DNA of 64,000 bases, from positions 62,001 to 126,000 of the forward strand of contig CALYLX010000148.1 of the NCBI GenBank assembly GCA_944990035.1, written 5' to 3'. A program made the position numbers and the translations under genes. A model generated the notes under the pieces. The model saw nothing but the letters and a program-made list of their open reading frames with translations, made no database searches and was not told where the DNA came from. The stretch comes from Clitopilus passeckerianus (lineage: Eukaryota > Basidiomycota > Agaricomycetes > Agaricales > Entolomataceae). Below, piece after piece: positions 11,501 through 22,245 of this stretch (position 1 is its first letter; every line of letters starts with the position of its first letter).

Positions 11501-12318
11501 GGTGTCTGGTTGCTGGATGGTGTGTTACCACCGTCTGTCGTATTGTGGTAGTTGGCCTGATTGGCCCGTACACAAGGTAATCCTTTGTGTGTTCCTGCGT
11601 AAGTGGGGTTCCTCCTTGGTGAATATTCCGACTGCCGGTTCGTTCTGGCAGTATGCGATGAAAAATCTTCATTGATCTCTTCTCCGTCTTCGACTATTCG
11701 GAAATAGTCGCTAAGTCCTTCTGATTTTCCGGGATTCTCTTCGGAACAATCAGGTGCTGGGTAGGTGGCGTGTTTTCCTCTAGTAGTTGTTCTCGGATGG
11801 CTCTCATCCGCTTGATGTCTACTGCTCGCATCAATGTTTGCGACAGTCGTTGGGTAATGCGTGATTCGTCGATTTCGAGTGTGCCGTCGCTCCACGATAT
11901 GATTGGATCTACCCGTTTTAGCCAGGGTAATCCAAAATCAGGTGGTCTTTCCCGAGTCCAGTGACAAAACATCTTTCCTTGATGATGGCTGTCCCTATCT
12001 TGGCAATAACCCAGGTAAAGTGGGTAATAGTTCCTTGTTTGTTCAGGGTGCCATCAACGTTTCGTGCTGTAATCGGTTGTCGGAGTGGGAGTAGTGGGAG
12101 GTGATGTGTCTTGGCGAAGACGGAGTCGATAAATGACCCTTGCGCTCCAGAGTCAATGAGAGCTTTTGTGCCGGCGATTGTTGTATTTCCATCTAGGGGG
12201 TCTTGTAGAGAGATTGGGATACGCATAGATTCAGCATAAAAATCAGTAGCTACAAGTACACTGGAAATATCAATCGGGCGAGGAAGTACTGACGTCGGCT
12301 TTGCAGTCTTCCTCTTTA
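8508..12318 (-). pseudogene. pol: Pol of element 2, frameshifted
   Basis: Same domain order as in element 1, read on the minus strand: protease DSG near 12150, RT with YMDD near 10835, RNase H near 10390, integrase about 9760-9100, chromodomain about 8690-8530, stop at 8508. Lesions include one T lost near 11937 (ends the protease frame early), the missing C near 11260, a missing base near 10948, TAG in RT near 10606 and a missing G near 9462. The arginine codon CGA (L-R-R) near 9776 is intact where element 1 has TGA. Several frameshifts are identical in both copies. Confidence 0.85.
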
Positions 12319-13240
12319 AAAACCCTCAGCCTCTGCTTCAGTGTAGAATTCAGCGGCTTCTTCTTGGGGCATGTCAGCTAGGACTGCTCTGACATATTTG
12401 ATCAACTCGGCTCCCTCTCAGGTTTCTTGTGGAATCGGCTGTCGTTGTTGCTAGGGTAGGTTCTTCCAAAATTCTTCCTTTGAAGACATTGTTGGATCGT
12501 GTGACCTTTCTTGGAGCAATAGTAGCACAAGTTGTTCTTCTTGTGATGTTCTCTTTCCTCCTGGGTGAGGCGGCGTTTGGGTGGATCAGTGGTGAAACGA
12601 TCAACATCCATAGCCATTGGGTCTCGGGCTCCAGTAGGTGTTTTGTAAGCACCTTTGACCATATCAGATGTCTTGATGATACGGGTATGTCCCATGATTG
12701 TCTTGGCACGTCGCCAGTTGTTGTCAAACTGGACGGCTTTCTTGACCCAATCGTCGAATGTGGTAGGAGGGAATCGGAAAAGAGAATTTTCTCGGAGTTT
12801 GGGGGTAAGTCCTTCCATGAAGATCTCAATCTTTGCAGTGTCACCGCTGAGATCAGTTCGTGCAAGAATATTCTTGAAGACGGTGACAAATTCGTCAGCT
12901 GTCCCATCCTGTCGTAAGGCTTTGAGTTGGAGGAGTGCGGCAGCTTTGTCGTCGGTAGGGAAAAGGCTTCTTTGAATTGGTTGATAAATTCAGCGTAGGT
13001 GGCTTTCCTTTCAGCTGCTGAATATTTATCGTGAAATTCTAATCCCCATGCTGCTGCAGTTCCTTCTTTGAGGAAGGATAGGGCGATGCGAATCTTCTTG
13101 TCATCTTCGAGTTGGTTGAGGTTGTTTAGGATGAGGTAGTCTTCAAGTTCCTGAATGAACTTTCTGGTCTTGGATCGGTCTCCGGAGAACGTTTGGGGTT
13201 TGGCTCCAATGTCCTTCTTGTTGTTGTTGTCTTGTGACAT
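12316..13240 (-). pseudogene. gag: Gag of element 2, frameshifted
   Basis: Starts like element 1 gag (MSQDNNNKKD at 13240) and matches it to FKEAFS. There a CCCC run is one base short (near 12959) and the frame breaks. Further losses lie near 12795, 12776 and 12418. The zinc knuckle CYYCSKKGHTIQQC is still readable in the original frame. The heptamer GGGTTTT and TAA at the end are unchanged. Confidence 0.85.
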
Positions 13241-13835
13241 TTCGTAGTCGAAATCGAAGTCGGTCTCTGGTTCAATTGTTTCTGCACTGGGCGCTCCTCT
13301 GGCTCAGCTGTGGGGCTCTCCTCTAGCTGTTGTTGTACTTGGTGTTCTTCTTCTTCCTCTTCGGGCAAGACAGAAGCGCTGGTAGACGGGACTAGTGATG
13401 GGTTCCTGGATATTGCTGTGGGTAATGGTGCGAAGCGTCGCTGTTCCTCCTCGTCTACTTCAATGTCGTGTTCTCGTTGAGCTCGGACAATAGCAGGGGT
13501 CTTATGAGGTCGTTCAGGGGTAGGGAAGTCTAGAGCGTGGAAGTGTCTGCTTTCAACGGCAACGGTGGTGAATGTGAATTTGCCAAGGAGAGAGAGGCGT
13601 AGCACCAGCGGTTATTGTTGTGATTAAAACCGCAGTAGCTTCCGTTGGTGAACTTGTAGACGTTGTTGGTTCCTTCTACTAGAGTGGTATTTCGTGGCGG
13701 GTGGTCTGCCCTGTGTACGACCGTGGTGACTGAGTGGTAGCCGCAACGGCAATCGGCCTGTTGCGTGCTTCTGCTGTGTTGTCGTGGGGTGGGCCTGCGC
13801 TAACAATGAGCGGGCCTTCTGAACAGCTTGACCTT

Positions 13836-14300
13836 TGTTAAGGCAGAGCCTAACAACTTAGGTAATACTGTTTACGCTCGATGTCTTTGATAAACAAAGA
13901 CAGAGATTTGTCAGCAGCTGCGGCTGTACTGACGACCTGGTGAGATTGACGAAGCAAGGGACTTAAAGGCGAAATAGAGAACTAAGCAGTTAGGTAGATT
14001 GCCTAGGTCAAGCTGAGGAGCCTTGACCAAATGGTACAGGTTTATATACCTATCTAGTAGTTCTAAATATAGCACATGCGCAGCATGCTGAGTAAGTAAT
14101 GAGTCATGCGCAGCATGATGAGTAAGTACATGAGTCAGAAAGAGTCAGATAAGGTATAAGTCTCTCACGATCGTGAGAGATGCGGAGTAAGCATGGAAAA
14201 AGATGAAAAATGCGCAGTGATGCGCAGCATATGTGAGTAATCGTGCATAGGTAAGCGGGCCGGGGTATGTAAGGAGAAACATGTAAGCAAAATCATAACA
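13836..14300 (-). repeat. 5' LTR of element 2
   Basis: 465 bp, reverse orientation. Carries the same palindrome, TATA box and self-primer sequence as the other LTRs. Its PBS lies at 13824-13834, one base away. Confidence 0.95.
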
Positions 14301-17300
14301 GTTATTGCCAAGATAGGGACAGCCATCATCAAGGAAAGATGTTTTGTCACTGGACTCGGGAAAGACCACCTGATTTTTGGATTACCCTGGCTAAAACGGG
14401 TAGATCCAATCATATCGTGGAGCGACGGCACACTCGAAATCGACGAATCACGCATTACCCAACGACTGTCGCAAACATTGATGCGAGCAGTAGACATCAA
14501 GCGGATGAGAGCCATCCGAGAACAACTACTAGAGGAAAACACGCCACCTACCCCAGCACCTGATTGTTCCGAAGAGAATCCCGGAAAATCAGAAGGACTT
14601 AGCGACTATTTCCGAATAGTCGAAGACGGAGAAGAGATCAATGAAGATTTTCTCATCGCATACTGCCAGAACGAACCGGCAGTCGGAATATTCACCAAGG
14701 AGGAACCCCCACTTACGCAGGAACACACAAAGGATTACCTTGTGTACGGGCCAATCAGGCCAACTACCACAATACGACAGACGGTGGTAACACACCATCC
14801 AGCAACCAGACACCACACACAGCAGGTGTGGATACGTGCGAAAACATCAATTTCGCAAGCTCTGGAACATAAACGAGAAGATAAGGAACCAAAGAAATCC
14901 CTTGACGAAATCATCCCCGACTATCTTCAAGACTACAGAAAAGTCTTTGAGAAAGCAGCATCTGAACGATTCCCACCAAGCCGACCCTGGGATCACGCCA
15001 TAGATCTGAAGACAGATTTCGTGCCAAAAGACTGCAAGGTCTATCCGCTCAGCCCCTAGAGCAAGAAAAACTCGACGAGTTTCTCAGGAAAATCTAGCCA
15101 AAGGATACATCCGAGAATCCAACTCCCCACAAGCATCTCCGTTCTTCTTTGTTGCAAAGAAAGACTCGGAAGCCCTGAGACCATGTCAGGATTACCGACG
15201 ACTCAACGAAGGAACAATACCTAACGCTTACCCCTTACCGCTGGCTAGCGAACTCATCGATAAACTCAAAGGAGCAACTGTCTTCACCAAACTCGACATT
15301 CGATGGGGATATCACAACATCCGCATCAAAGATGGTGACCAATGGAAAGCAGCGTTCAAGACCAACCGAGGTTATTTGAACCAATGGTGATGTTCTTTGG
15401 ACTAATGAACTCACCCGGTACCTTCCAAGCAATGATGAACCACCTTTTCCGAGACATGATAGACGAAGGATGGGTCATCATCTACATGGACGACATCCTC
15501 ATCTTCTCCAACGATCCAGAAAAACACCGAGAACGCACACGCAGAGTCTTACAAAGACTACAAAACAACGATCTCTACCTCAAAGCAGAGAAATGCCAAT
15601 TTGACACCACAAGAGTGGAATACCTTGGGTTCATCATTGAACCAAACAAGATCTCCATGGACCCTGTCAAACTTGCAGGGATGCGCGACTGGCCTACGCC
15701 AACTACAGTAAAGTCCGATCATTCCTAGGATTCGGAAACTTTACCGCAGGTTCATCGGAAAATATGCGGAAATTGCCAAACCGCTGAACGAACTCACCAA
15801 GAAAGACAAGAAATGGGAATGGACCAATGAATGTCACAAAGCTTTCACTACCCTGAAAGACAAATTCCTGGAAGCGCCTGTGTTGCTGATGCCTGATCCC
15901 ACGAAGCCATTTGTGGTGGAAAGCGACGCCTCAAAACATGCAACAGGAGCAGTCCTACAACAACGTGACGCCAACGGATCATGGCACCCATGTGGTTTCA
16001 TATCTAAATCGTTCTCGGAAACAGAACGGAACTATGAAATCTACGACCGAGAACTTCTAGGCATTATCCGCGCATTAGAAACCTGGCGACACTACTTCCA
16101 TGGATCCCAACATTCAGTTGTGATTCTATCCGATCACAAAAACCTCACATACTTCCGAGAAGCCCGGAAGTTGAACCGACGACAAGCAAGATGGAATTTG
16201 ATGCTATCCCAGTTTAACATCAAACTTGTACACACCCCTGGTGCAAAGATGATACAATCTGACGCACTATCTCGACGACCAGACCACATCCCAGGTGAAG
16301 ACACCGACAACGAAGACATCATTCTCCTCCCCGACAAGCTCTTCCTTCGCTCAATTGACATTGAACTAAAGGACGAAATTGTACACAAGATGGTCAATGA
16401 CAAACTGATTGTTGACGCCATTCGCACCGCCAAAGAAGACGGACCCCCACCAATCCGATCAAACCTGGAAGACTGGAAATTTGACGATGGCATCTTGTAC
16501 TACAAGGACAAGTGTGTGGTACCAGATGACGAAGACCTCTGAAGGAAGATAGTCCAACGTTATCACGATCTACCCAGCGCAGGACACCCTGGACAATTTG
16601 GGACACTGGAAAAAGTCCGGAAGGACTACTGGTGGCCAGGGATGTCAGTGTTCATCAAGAACTTTGTGCAGGGCTGTGCAATGTGCCAGCAAATGAAAAT
16701 CAATCGCCACCCCACCGCTCCACCATTAATGCCCATCAAATCCGAAACCACTAGGCCATTTTCGCTAGTGACGTACGATTTTCACACGGATCTCCCAGAG
16801 AGTGATGGTTTCGATAGCATTATGGCCGTGGTCGACCATGGAGCTACGAAGGGGCAATTTTCATCCCTTGCACAAAGAAAATCGACGCCACAGGAACTGC
16901 AAACGCCTACATTGACAACGTTTACCGTCGCTTTGGACTTCCCGACAAAGGAATTTCAGACAGAGGACCTCAATTCGCCTCTAAAGTTTTCCAAGAAATG
17001 GGACGACTCTTGGAATCAAGCTCAACATGAGCACCGCCTACCACCCACAAACCGATGGTGCGACAGAAAGGATCAATCAGGAGATTGATGCCTATCTCCG
17101 CATCTTCTGTGCACGAACCCCGAATCCTGGTCCAAATGGATTACCACTCTAGAATTCTCCTACAACAGCCGAACACACTCTGTCACCAAACGAACCCCAT
17201 TCTACCTAATGATGGGATACGAACCACCTGCACTCCCATCAGTTGCTCCCACTAGCAAAATTCCCGCAGTTGACAAACGGATCAAGGAACTTCTGCTAGC

Positions 17301-17843
17301 ACGCGATGAAGCAAATGCTGCACATGCACTTGCTGCGCAACGCATGGCAGAGAAGATCACACGACAGTTCACCCCATTCAAAGTCGGAGAAAAGGTGTGG
17401 TTAGAAGCCACAAATCTCAATCAAGAAACATCTCCAAGAAACTAGCACCCAAACGAAGGACCCTTCAAGATACTTGAGGTAAAAGGACACCTGACCTATA
17501 AACTCGACCTGCCAAGACGATGGAAGATCCACCCGGTGATTCACGCGTCACTTCTCACCCGTTACATCTCCACCAAAGCGCATGGACCCAGCTTCTCTAA
17601 ACCGCCACCTGACGAAATCGACGGAATAGAAGAATACGAAATAGAAGCAATTGTGGCCCATCAGAAACAAGGCAAAGGGCGACACAGATACCTCGTAAAA
17701 TGGAAGGGATGGCCATCAGCGGACAACGAATGGATGCCCGAGTCGGAACTGCGGAACGCCAAGAAAATACTCACCGAGTATAAAAAGAGGAAGAAACTCA
17801 CCTGACACCACATAGCAAACCCACTCACATCCACTATATAACA

Positions 17844-18687
17844 ATGTCTCAAAATGCCTCTTCCTACGACCGCACCATCATCCGCAACACCTTCAAATCC
17901 GATACCGCTATTACGGCGCTCCGTACGCATACTGCCTGGAGCAGCAACGACAACCCTCTCACCGCTGTGGGAGAACAAGGAACCTCTACCAAAACCGACG
18001 AACCGAAACTCGCAACGTGGCTCGTCTGCGCCACCAATTTGCGAAAACCACTGACGATCTTGATCAACTTTTGGACAAAGTTGATCGAGAAACGGAGGAG
18101 ACCCTCACAGACCTCTTCTTTGCTATTGGAGGAACAGCTTTCCTCGACGAATTCTTCCCGAACGACAAAACTGGTTCAACAACCCAGAGGAGACAGACTT
18201 CAAACCCTTGCCTCCAATCCCTGGGGCCTGAGGAAAGTCAAGAAGAGGAAGTCACAATCCTCACTGCACGTCAAGTTTGCGGAACCCTACGAGCATTTCC
18301 TCCCGTCACCAATTTACACACCGCCGCAAAAATAAAACATAACCCCTTCGTCAAAAAGAACAGAACGACAACAAGGAAAACATCAATCCCAATGGCAAAC
18401 CCTCCAACGCCATACCTCTCCGCATTCGAAAGCCCACCAGAGTCCGACTCACCAACGCTGGTGAACCTTCCCTCGACAGTATCGTCCCAGAAGGCGCCGC
18501 GCACCGATACCTTGCCAACAGACCACCACCACCCAGATGGTTCAGATGCTACATTTGTGGAGGCAGACACCGACAGTGTCATTGCTTTCGTTTTGTGTGT
18601 CGTCTGTGCCATCATCGTGGCCCAGGCCATTACCCGGTTAGCTGCCCACAACGCTACCACAAGGGCATGACCGTCACTTCAGGGTAA
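17844..18687 (+). pseudogene. ORF3 of element 1 (after pol, zinc-knuckle pair), frameshifted
   Basis: Lies between the pol stop (17805) and the 3' LTR. It starts MSQNASSYDRTIIRNTF; a middle part is acidic and helix-prone (TTDDLDQLLDKVDRETEETL). The end (18547-18645) gives C-x2-C-x3-H-x2-C-H-C and C-x2-C-x6-H-x4-C, stop at 18687. Indels force frame changes, so no single ORF covers it. Another frame shows a hydrophobic run (VIAFVLCVVCAIIVAQAI) that could be taken for a membrane anchor; I prefer the cysteine frame because its Cys/His spacing is regular and element 2 keeps it in one open frame. Extra ORFs after pol are uncommon in chromoviruses. No family recognised. Confidence 0.55.
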
Positions 18688-18692
18688 AGGAA

Positions 18693-18728
18693 TTGAAGTC
18701 GGAGACTTCAACGATAGCGAGAGGGTAA
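18693..18728 (+). other. Polypurine tract with adjacent hairpin
   Basis: AGCGAGAGGGTAA directly precedes the 3' LTR TG and is the likely plus-strand primer site. Just upstream TTGAAGTC-GGA-GACTTCAA (18693-18711) is a perfect 8-bp-arm inverted repeat. Element 2 keeps the tract (7580-7592 region, reverse). Confidence 0.6.
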
Positions 18729-19193
18729 TGTTATGATTTTGCTTACATGTTTCTCCTTACATACCCCGGCCCGCTTACCTATGCACGATTACTCACATAT
18801 GCTGCGCATCACTGCGCATTTTTCATCTTTTTCCATGCTTACTCCGCATCTCTCACGATCGTGAGAGACTTATACCTTATCTGACTCTTTCTGACTCATG
18901 TACTTACTCATCATGCTGCGCATGACTCATTACTTACTCAGCATGCTGCGCATGTGCTATATTTAGAACTACTAGATAGGTATATAAACCTGTACCATTT
19001 GGTCAAGGCTCCTCAGCTTGACCTAGGCAATCTACCTAACTGCTTAGTTCTCTATTTCGCCTTTAAGTCCCTTGCTTCGTCAATCTCACCAGGTCGTCAG
19101 TACAGCCGCAGCTGCTGACAAATCTCTGTCTTTGTTTATCAAAGACATCGAGCGTAAACAGTATTACCTAAGTTGTTAGGCTCTGCCTTAACA
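18729..19193 (+). repeat. 3' LTR of element 1
   Basis: 465 bp, TG...CA ends, no difference from the 5' LTR found by eye. Followed by the target duplication GTACC. Confidence 0.95.
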
Positions 19194-19266
19194 GTACCTC
19201 TCCGCATGTATTGTAGAGACCAATGGGATAGAAGGTAGGGCTAAGGCTTATAGAGCCATGCTCTGA

Positions 19267-20274
19267 AGCCTAAGATGCATGGTACTAGTAGTAGTAGGGA
19301 CAAGCTAGGGACTCGGCCTTGCAGAACTTCGTGAGGTTTGATTGGTATCGATAACTTGCATTCTTACACACTATATAATACATGTTCTCTGCCTTATCCG
19401 AGCAGCTATTGGATCACATCGATCACAAGTGAAAGGTCGACATCAAGGATGCAGGCACCTAATATAGAAAGGGAGGGGGCTGTCCAACAACTCGGTCTCA
19501 ATTTGCCTATCTCAAACGTGGTCTGAGGCGGAGGAGTGCCAATTTCGATGGGAAAATGCCCAGGTAGTTGAAGAAATTATCGAGTAACGACATTTTGCAA
19601 GACGTAGAAATGGTGCCAGAGCATTTTTTCACGCTCTGGTTCGAGGTTTTGCCCAAACAAGGCGAATGCAAACGATTTATATTTTGCCCGCTGGAGTTAC
19701 AGCCAGACTCAGGTAGATTAACCCTCGATGAAGCGAGCTTCTATCCCGAAGGAGTCTCTGAGCTGTAGGATCCCTCCGTAAGGATGGCTGGTAGAGTCTT
19801 CAGAGGTCAGAATTGAGTCAGATTGTTTCCGATGAAGTTAGGACGATACTAATCACGGAGGGCTCATTACTAGTAGTTTAGCAAGAGCTTACAGGCGTAA
19901 GGTGTATGGATTCAAAAAGCTGAGAGCTACTTGACGAGCCGTGGCCGGTGCTCATACTCCTCAAGGGCGTTAGGTAGTTTGCCTAAGACATCGAGGGAGC
20001 AGATAGATTAGTTGGTACACGGAGTCCTTCACGAAGTTCGGGTTCGAGCTACGGGATCATTCGAGATTTAAATCAATGTGGCTGTGTGGCCGGGTGTAGA
20101 TCAAGGCATGGACTCCGAATTTCGGTCTTCCTCCACCATGGCATTGCCAGGGGACGTGATCTTTTGAAGACAGCATGTCGTTCTCTAGTTCATATGCAGG
20201 TATACGTGAATGAAGAGATACCCAGGATTGCAACCACGCCACGTAAGGTTGCCGTTATCTAAGGCCTGCTAGTA
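19267..20274. other. Intergenic region between hydrolase B end and TIR element
   Basis: No gene recognised. About 19236-19650 resembles the 3' flank of hydrolase C (24680-25020); about 19735-20180 resembles the 5' flank of hydrolase B (2090-2700). This is the joint between two duplicated blocks. Confidence 0.55.
19578..19645 (-). pseudogene. Remnant of a DUF6535 gene 3' end
   Basis: Aligns with 24953-25020, which holds the stop and last codons of the DUF6535 gene and its downstream flank (shared GAAGAAATTATCGAGTAAC, GTAGAAATGGTGCCAGAGCATT versus GTAGCAATGGTACCAGAGCATT). Similarity fades beyond about 70 bp. It implies that the duplicated block once included a DUF6535 copy here. Confidence 0.45.
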
Positions 20275-20299
20275 CATCAGCATTCTGACATTCTTCTTG
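20275..20299 (+). repeat. Left terminal inverted repeat
   Basis: 25 bp starting CATCAGCATTC, matching the complement of 22221-22245 except one T/C difference. Confidence 0.75.
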
Positions 20300-22220
20300 G
20301 ATTGCCTTGAAAGCCCTTAAAACGCTTTTTTGAAGATTTTCAAGCATTTCCAAGCTAATTTTGGCCATCTGGATTTAAGAGAGCACTTCTTAATTCCAGA
20401 GTACTTTGGCTGAAATCTTGCTTGAAACTGTCTTAAACTTGCCTGAAATCCCTTGAGTTTCCTTGCCCTATTGAGTTATTTCATTTGATTTTTGGTAGCA
20501 TTGGATTTCACAAATTAGAACAAGCAGATTTCAATCTCAAATTATAATCTATTCAGGCTATATATTACAGATAGCTACACTAGGTATTACAGCAACCCTA
20601 CCATGAATGTCACCATGTGGCTGTGCAAACTCCGGCCACTCTGTACCAGGACCTCCTGCCAGCTACCAGCAAGCAATGAGTGAGTGACCAGAGGATATGA
20701 TAGGCTGGAAGATGAAAACACTAGAAAAGTACTGGTTAGATTCTAGAATATAAATGAAAAGAATAGTAAACACACCTTGCACCTTTCCCACCTGCACTGG
20801 GCCTCCTCTAACCATACTCAGCTTGAAAGGAACCTAGAGCCACAAAGGAGAACATTAGAAAGCAGTAAAAGGTGAAAAAAGCGAACACATACCAAGGAAA
20901 GGCTGTACAAACTCAGAATGGTTGGCCTAGAGAAACATGATGTAAGAGAACTATTTCAACACAAAGGAGTAGATGGAACTCACCAGCAAACATCTCTGAA
21001 TGCCAGTTCTTAGTTAAGAGTGGTGCTTGAGGGAGGAATGTCAATAGAAGAGAAAGCGGCAGGTGGTTGAATGCTGATGAACAAGGATGAGCTGGCGCGC
21101 TCACAGAGACAGCCGGCAACAACCGGAATGTTCCCACGGCCACTGTGAAGATCGAAAATGTCAAGTTCTGCCTATGTTTTACAGAGAGCTCAAAACATCG
21201 TATTAATTAGTTGAAATATGCTAGAAATATGTTTCCAGTAGCGCCAAACTTGAATTCGCAGTCCGATCTCCTATTAAAGTGCTAGATCTTTTGCTATCTG
21301 CACCGAAATTCTTATCTTTCGAGCGCGGGAACTTCCAGCCTTTTCCTGACGCGCCCCATCAGACTGCCACCTCACTTGTTCTTTCCTCCCTTCTGCTACT
21401 ATGACTGGTGCCGGTTGACTGTCTTTTACTCCTCCTCCACTCAAAATCACTCAAGGACATTTCTGGGGGCACTCTGAAGGTTGTGGATTAGACAGGGAGA
21501 CCCAGTGTAGGTGGGAAACCCCTCAGGTGTGTATCTGTGCCGCTTTTTTCATTTTCAATATGTATTTACTCAACTCTATTCTGTATAGGGTTCTGCAGAG
21601 TTCTCTCCCACTGCTCCACCTCATCTCCCCCATGTACTGCCCTCCCCCTCCTCTGGGGTGGGTTGATTGGCCAAGTAAGTTGCTTACTCCTCTGCTCTGT
21701 TCACTCATTAATGAAACCTTTCCAGCCCCTACCTCCCTTTTCTCCACAGTCTCACCCCTCTGTCTCACCTTTTCACCTGGTTTCCACTCCCATGGCACCC
21801 AGAGAGCAGGCCACCATTACTACATGTAATGTGCCGCTTTTTGCACAGCCACACACATTTCTAGGGGTTGGCATATGTGTCCTGTATTATTAGACTACAA
21901 TTGTACTGTTTCCAATTAATACATCAAATTTTGAAGCATTACCTCTGTCTGATGTTCCTGAGCCTTCTGCCCCACCTAGTGATTCTTGACTAATAGCTTG
22001 AGTTGCCTTAATTACCTGAATATTGCGCTTTTCTTGAATTTTTACCCAGCCTCTTGGATTTTCTTGAGAAAGCTCTGCTCCTTAAAACTGACCCAAGATT
22101 TCAATGGTTTCCAAGAGATTTTTCAAGACAAAAAGTACTCTTCAAAGTCTTAAAAACCTTAAAAGCCTTAAAATCTGTTTTAAGACGTTTTCAAGGCATT
22201 TAAGGTGTTTTAAGGGCTTT

Positions 22221-22245
22221 CAAGAAGAATGTCGGAATGCTGATG
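22221..22245 (-). repeat. Right terminal inverted repeat
   Basis: Ends GAATGCTGATG; the complement of the left repeat with one mismatch. Confidence 0.75.

Larger units (their letters stand above)
7116..14300 (-). mobile_element. Element 2: second copy of the same retrotransposon, nested in element 1
   Basis: A 7185-bp full-length copy in reverse orientation. Its 5' LTR is 13836-14300 and its 3' LTR is 7116-7579. It is flanked by GTTAT (7111-7115 and 14301-14305), a 5-bp duplication of element 1 protease sequence, so element 2 inserted after element 1. The LTRs differ by one base (CGGG versus CGGGG near 7541). Gene order is as in element 1. It has many single-base indels in gag and pol and an in-frame TAG in RT, so it cannot encode full proteins as written. 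Confidence 0.93.
6805..17805 (+). pseudogene. pol: Pol of element 1 (PR-RT-RH-IN-chromodomain), interrupted and frameshifted
   Basis: Reads in the -1 frame after gag: protease ALIDSGAQGSFID near 6955-6995, split at 7115 by element 2 and resuming at 14306 in frame (..FTWVI/AKIGTA.., then GLPWLKRVDPII). RT follows from about 15000 with [15 protein letters not shown] and IIYMDDILIFS, then RNase H ([23 protein letters not shown]), the integrase zinc motif (H..H..CAMC), catalytic core ([24 protein letters not shown]) and a chromodomain near 17640-17790 (YLVKWKGWPSADNEWMPESEL) ending KKLT. Lesions: lost bases near 15055, 15085, 15372 and 16855; a 4-nt loss near 15710; CGA to TGA at 16540-16542. Several are shared with element 2. 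Not translatable as one protein. Confidence 0.88.
4816..19193 (+). mobile_element. Element 1: Ty3/gypsy chromodomain LTR retrotransposon carrying nested element 2
   Basis: Bounded by direct LTRs 4816-5280 and 18729-19193 that begin TGTTATG and end TTAACA. The target duplication GTACC is at 4811-4815 and 19194-19198. Removing element 2 (7116-14300) and one GTTAT leaves 7188 bp. Layout: LTR, PBS, leader, gag, protease, [element 2], rest of protease, reverse transcriptase (YMDD), RNase H, integrase (HHCC and DDE), chromodomain, a third ORF, polypurine tract, LTR. Order and chromodomain place it among the chromoviruses. The two LTRs look identical by eye over 465 bp, so insertion is recent. Gag is intact, but pol carries frameshifts and a TGA, so this copy is not autonomous as written. 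Confidence 0.93.
3030..19266 (+). pseudogene. Alpha/beta hydrolase B, last exon split by nested retrotransposons
   Basis: Exons: 3030-3617, 3683-3812, 3871-4060, 4112-4573, 4631-4718 and 4779-4815, with the remaining 68 nt of the last exon at 19199-19266. The start ATG at 3030 matches the start of copy C (MN..ASLKSTG). Motifs in order: STHIIPACYLR, HAAGFLKE, nucleophile GHSYGG, SLIVIDPII (strand after the elbow) and a candidate catalytic His in GARHLIPQEQP. Splicing the TE out restores a C-terminus ending KAYRAML, like KAYKAML of copy C. As it stands, translation enters the LTR: TAC CTG TTA TGA stops it two codons in, at 4821-4823. That removes about 22 residues beyond the catalytic His, so a truncated, perhaps folded, product is conceivable. 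Normal polyadenylation is lost. No PTS1 signal is seen at the original C-terminus. Confidence 0.75.
20275..22245. mobile_element. Non-autonomous TIR DNA transposon
   Basis: 1971 bp between inverted ends CATCAGCATTCTGACATTCTT (left) and its near-perfect complement on the right. About 25 terminal bases match with one mismatch, followed by subterminal repeats of CTTAAA/CTTGAA type on both sides. No transposase-like ORF; the longest frames are about 100 codons without motifs. CTAGT occurs on both flanks (CTAGTA left, ACTAGT right), but no exact target duplication could be fixed. It splits the upstream flank of hydrolase C compared with that of B. Superfamily not assigned. Confidence 0.7.

Noticed and set aside
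18350..18670. A C-terminal transmembrane segment (VIAFVLCVVCAIIVAQAI) suggesting an envelope-like protein in element 1
   Set aside because: The frame next to it encodes regularly spaced Cys/His knuckles and is the one open in element 2; the hydrophobic run is probably a shadow of that frame.
20913..21829. ORFs inside the TIR element as a transposase
   Set aside because: All are about 100 codons or less, low in complexity and without catalytic motifs.
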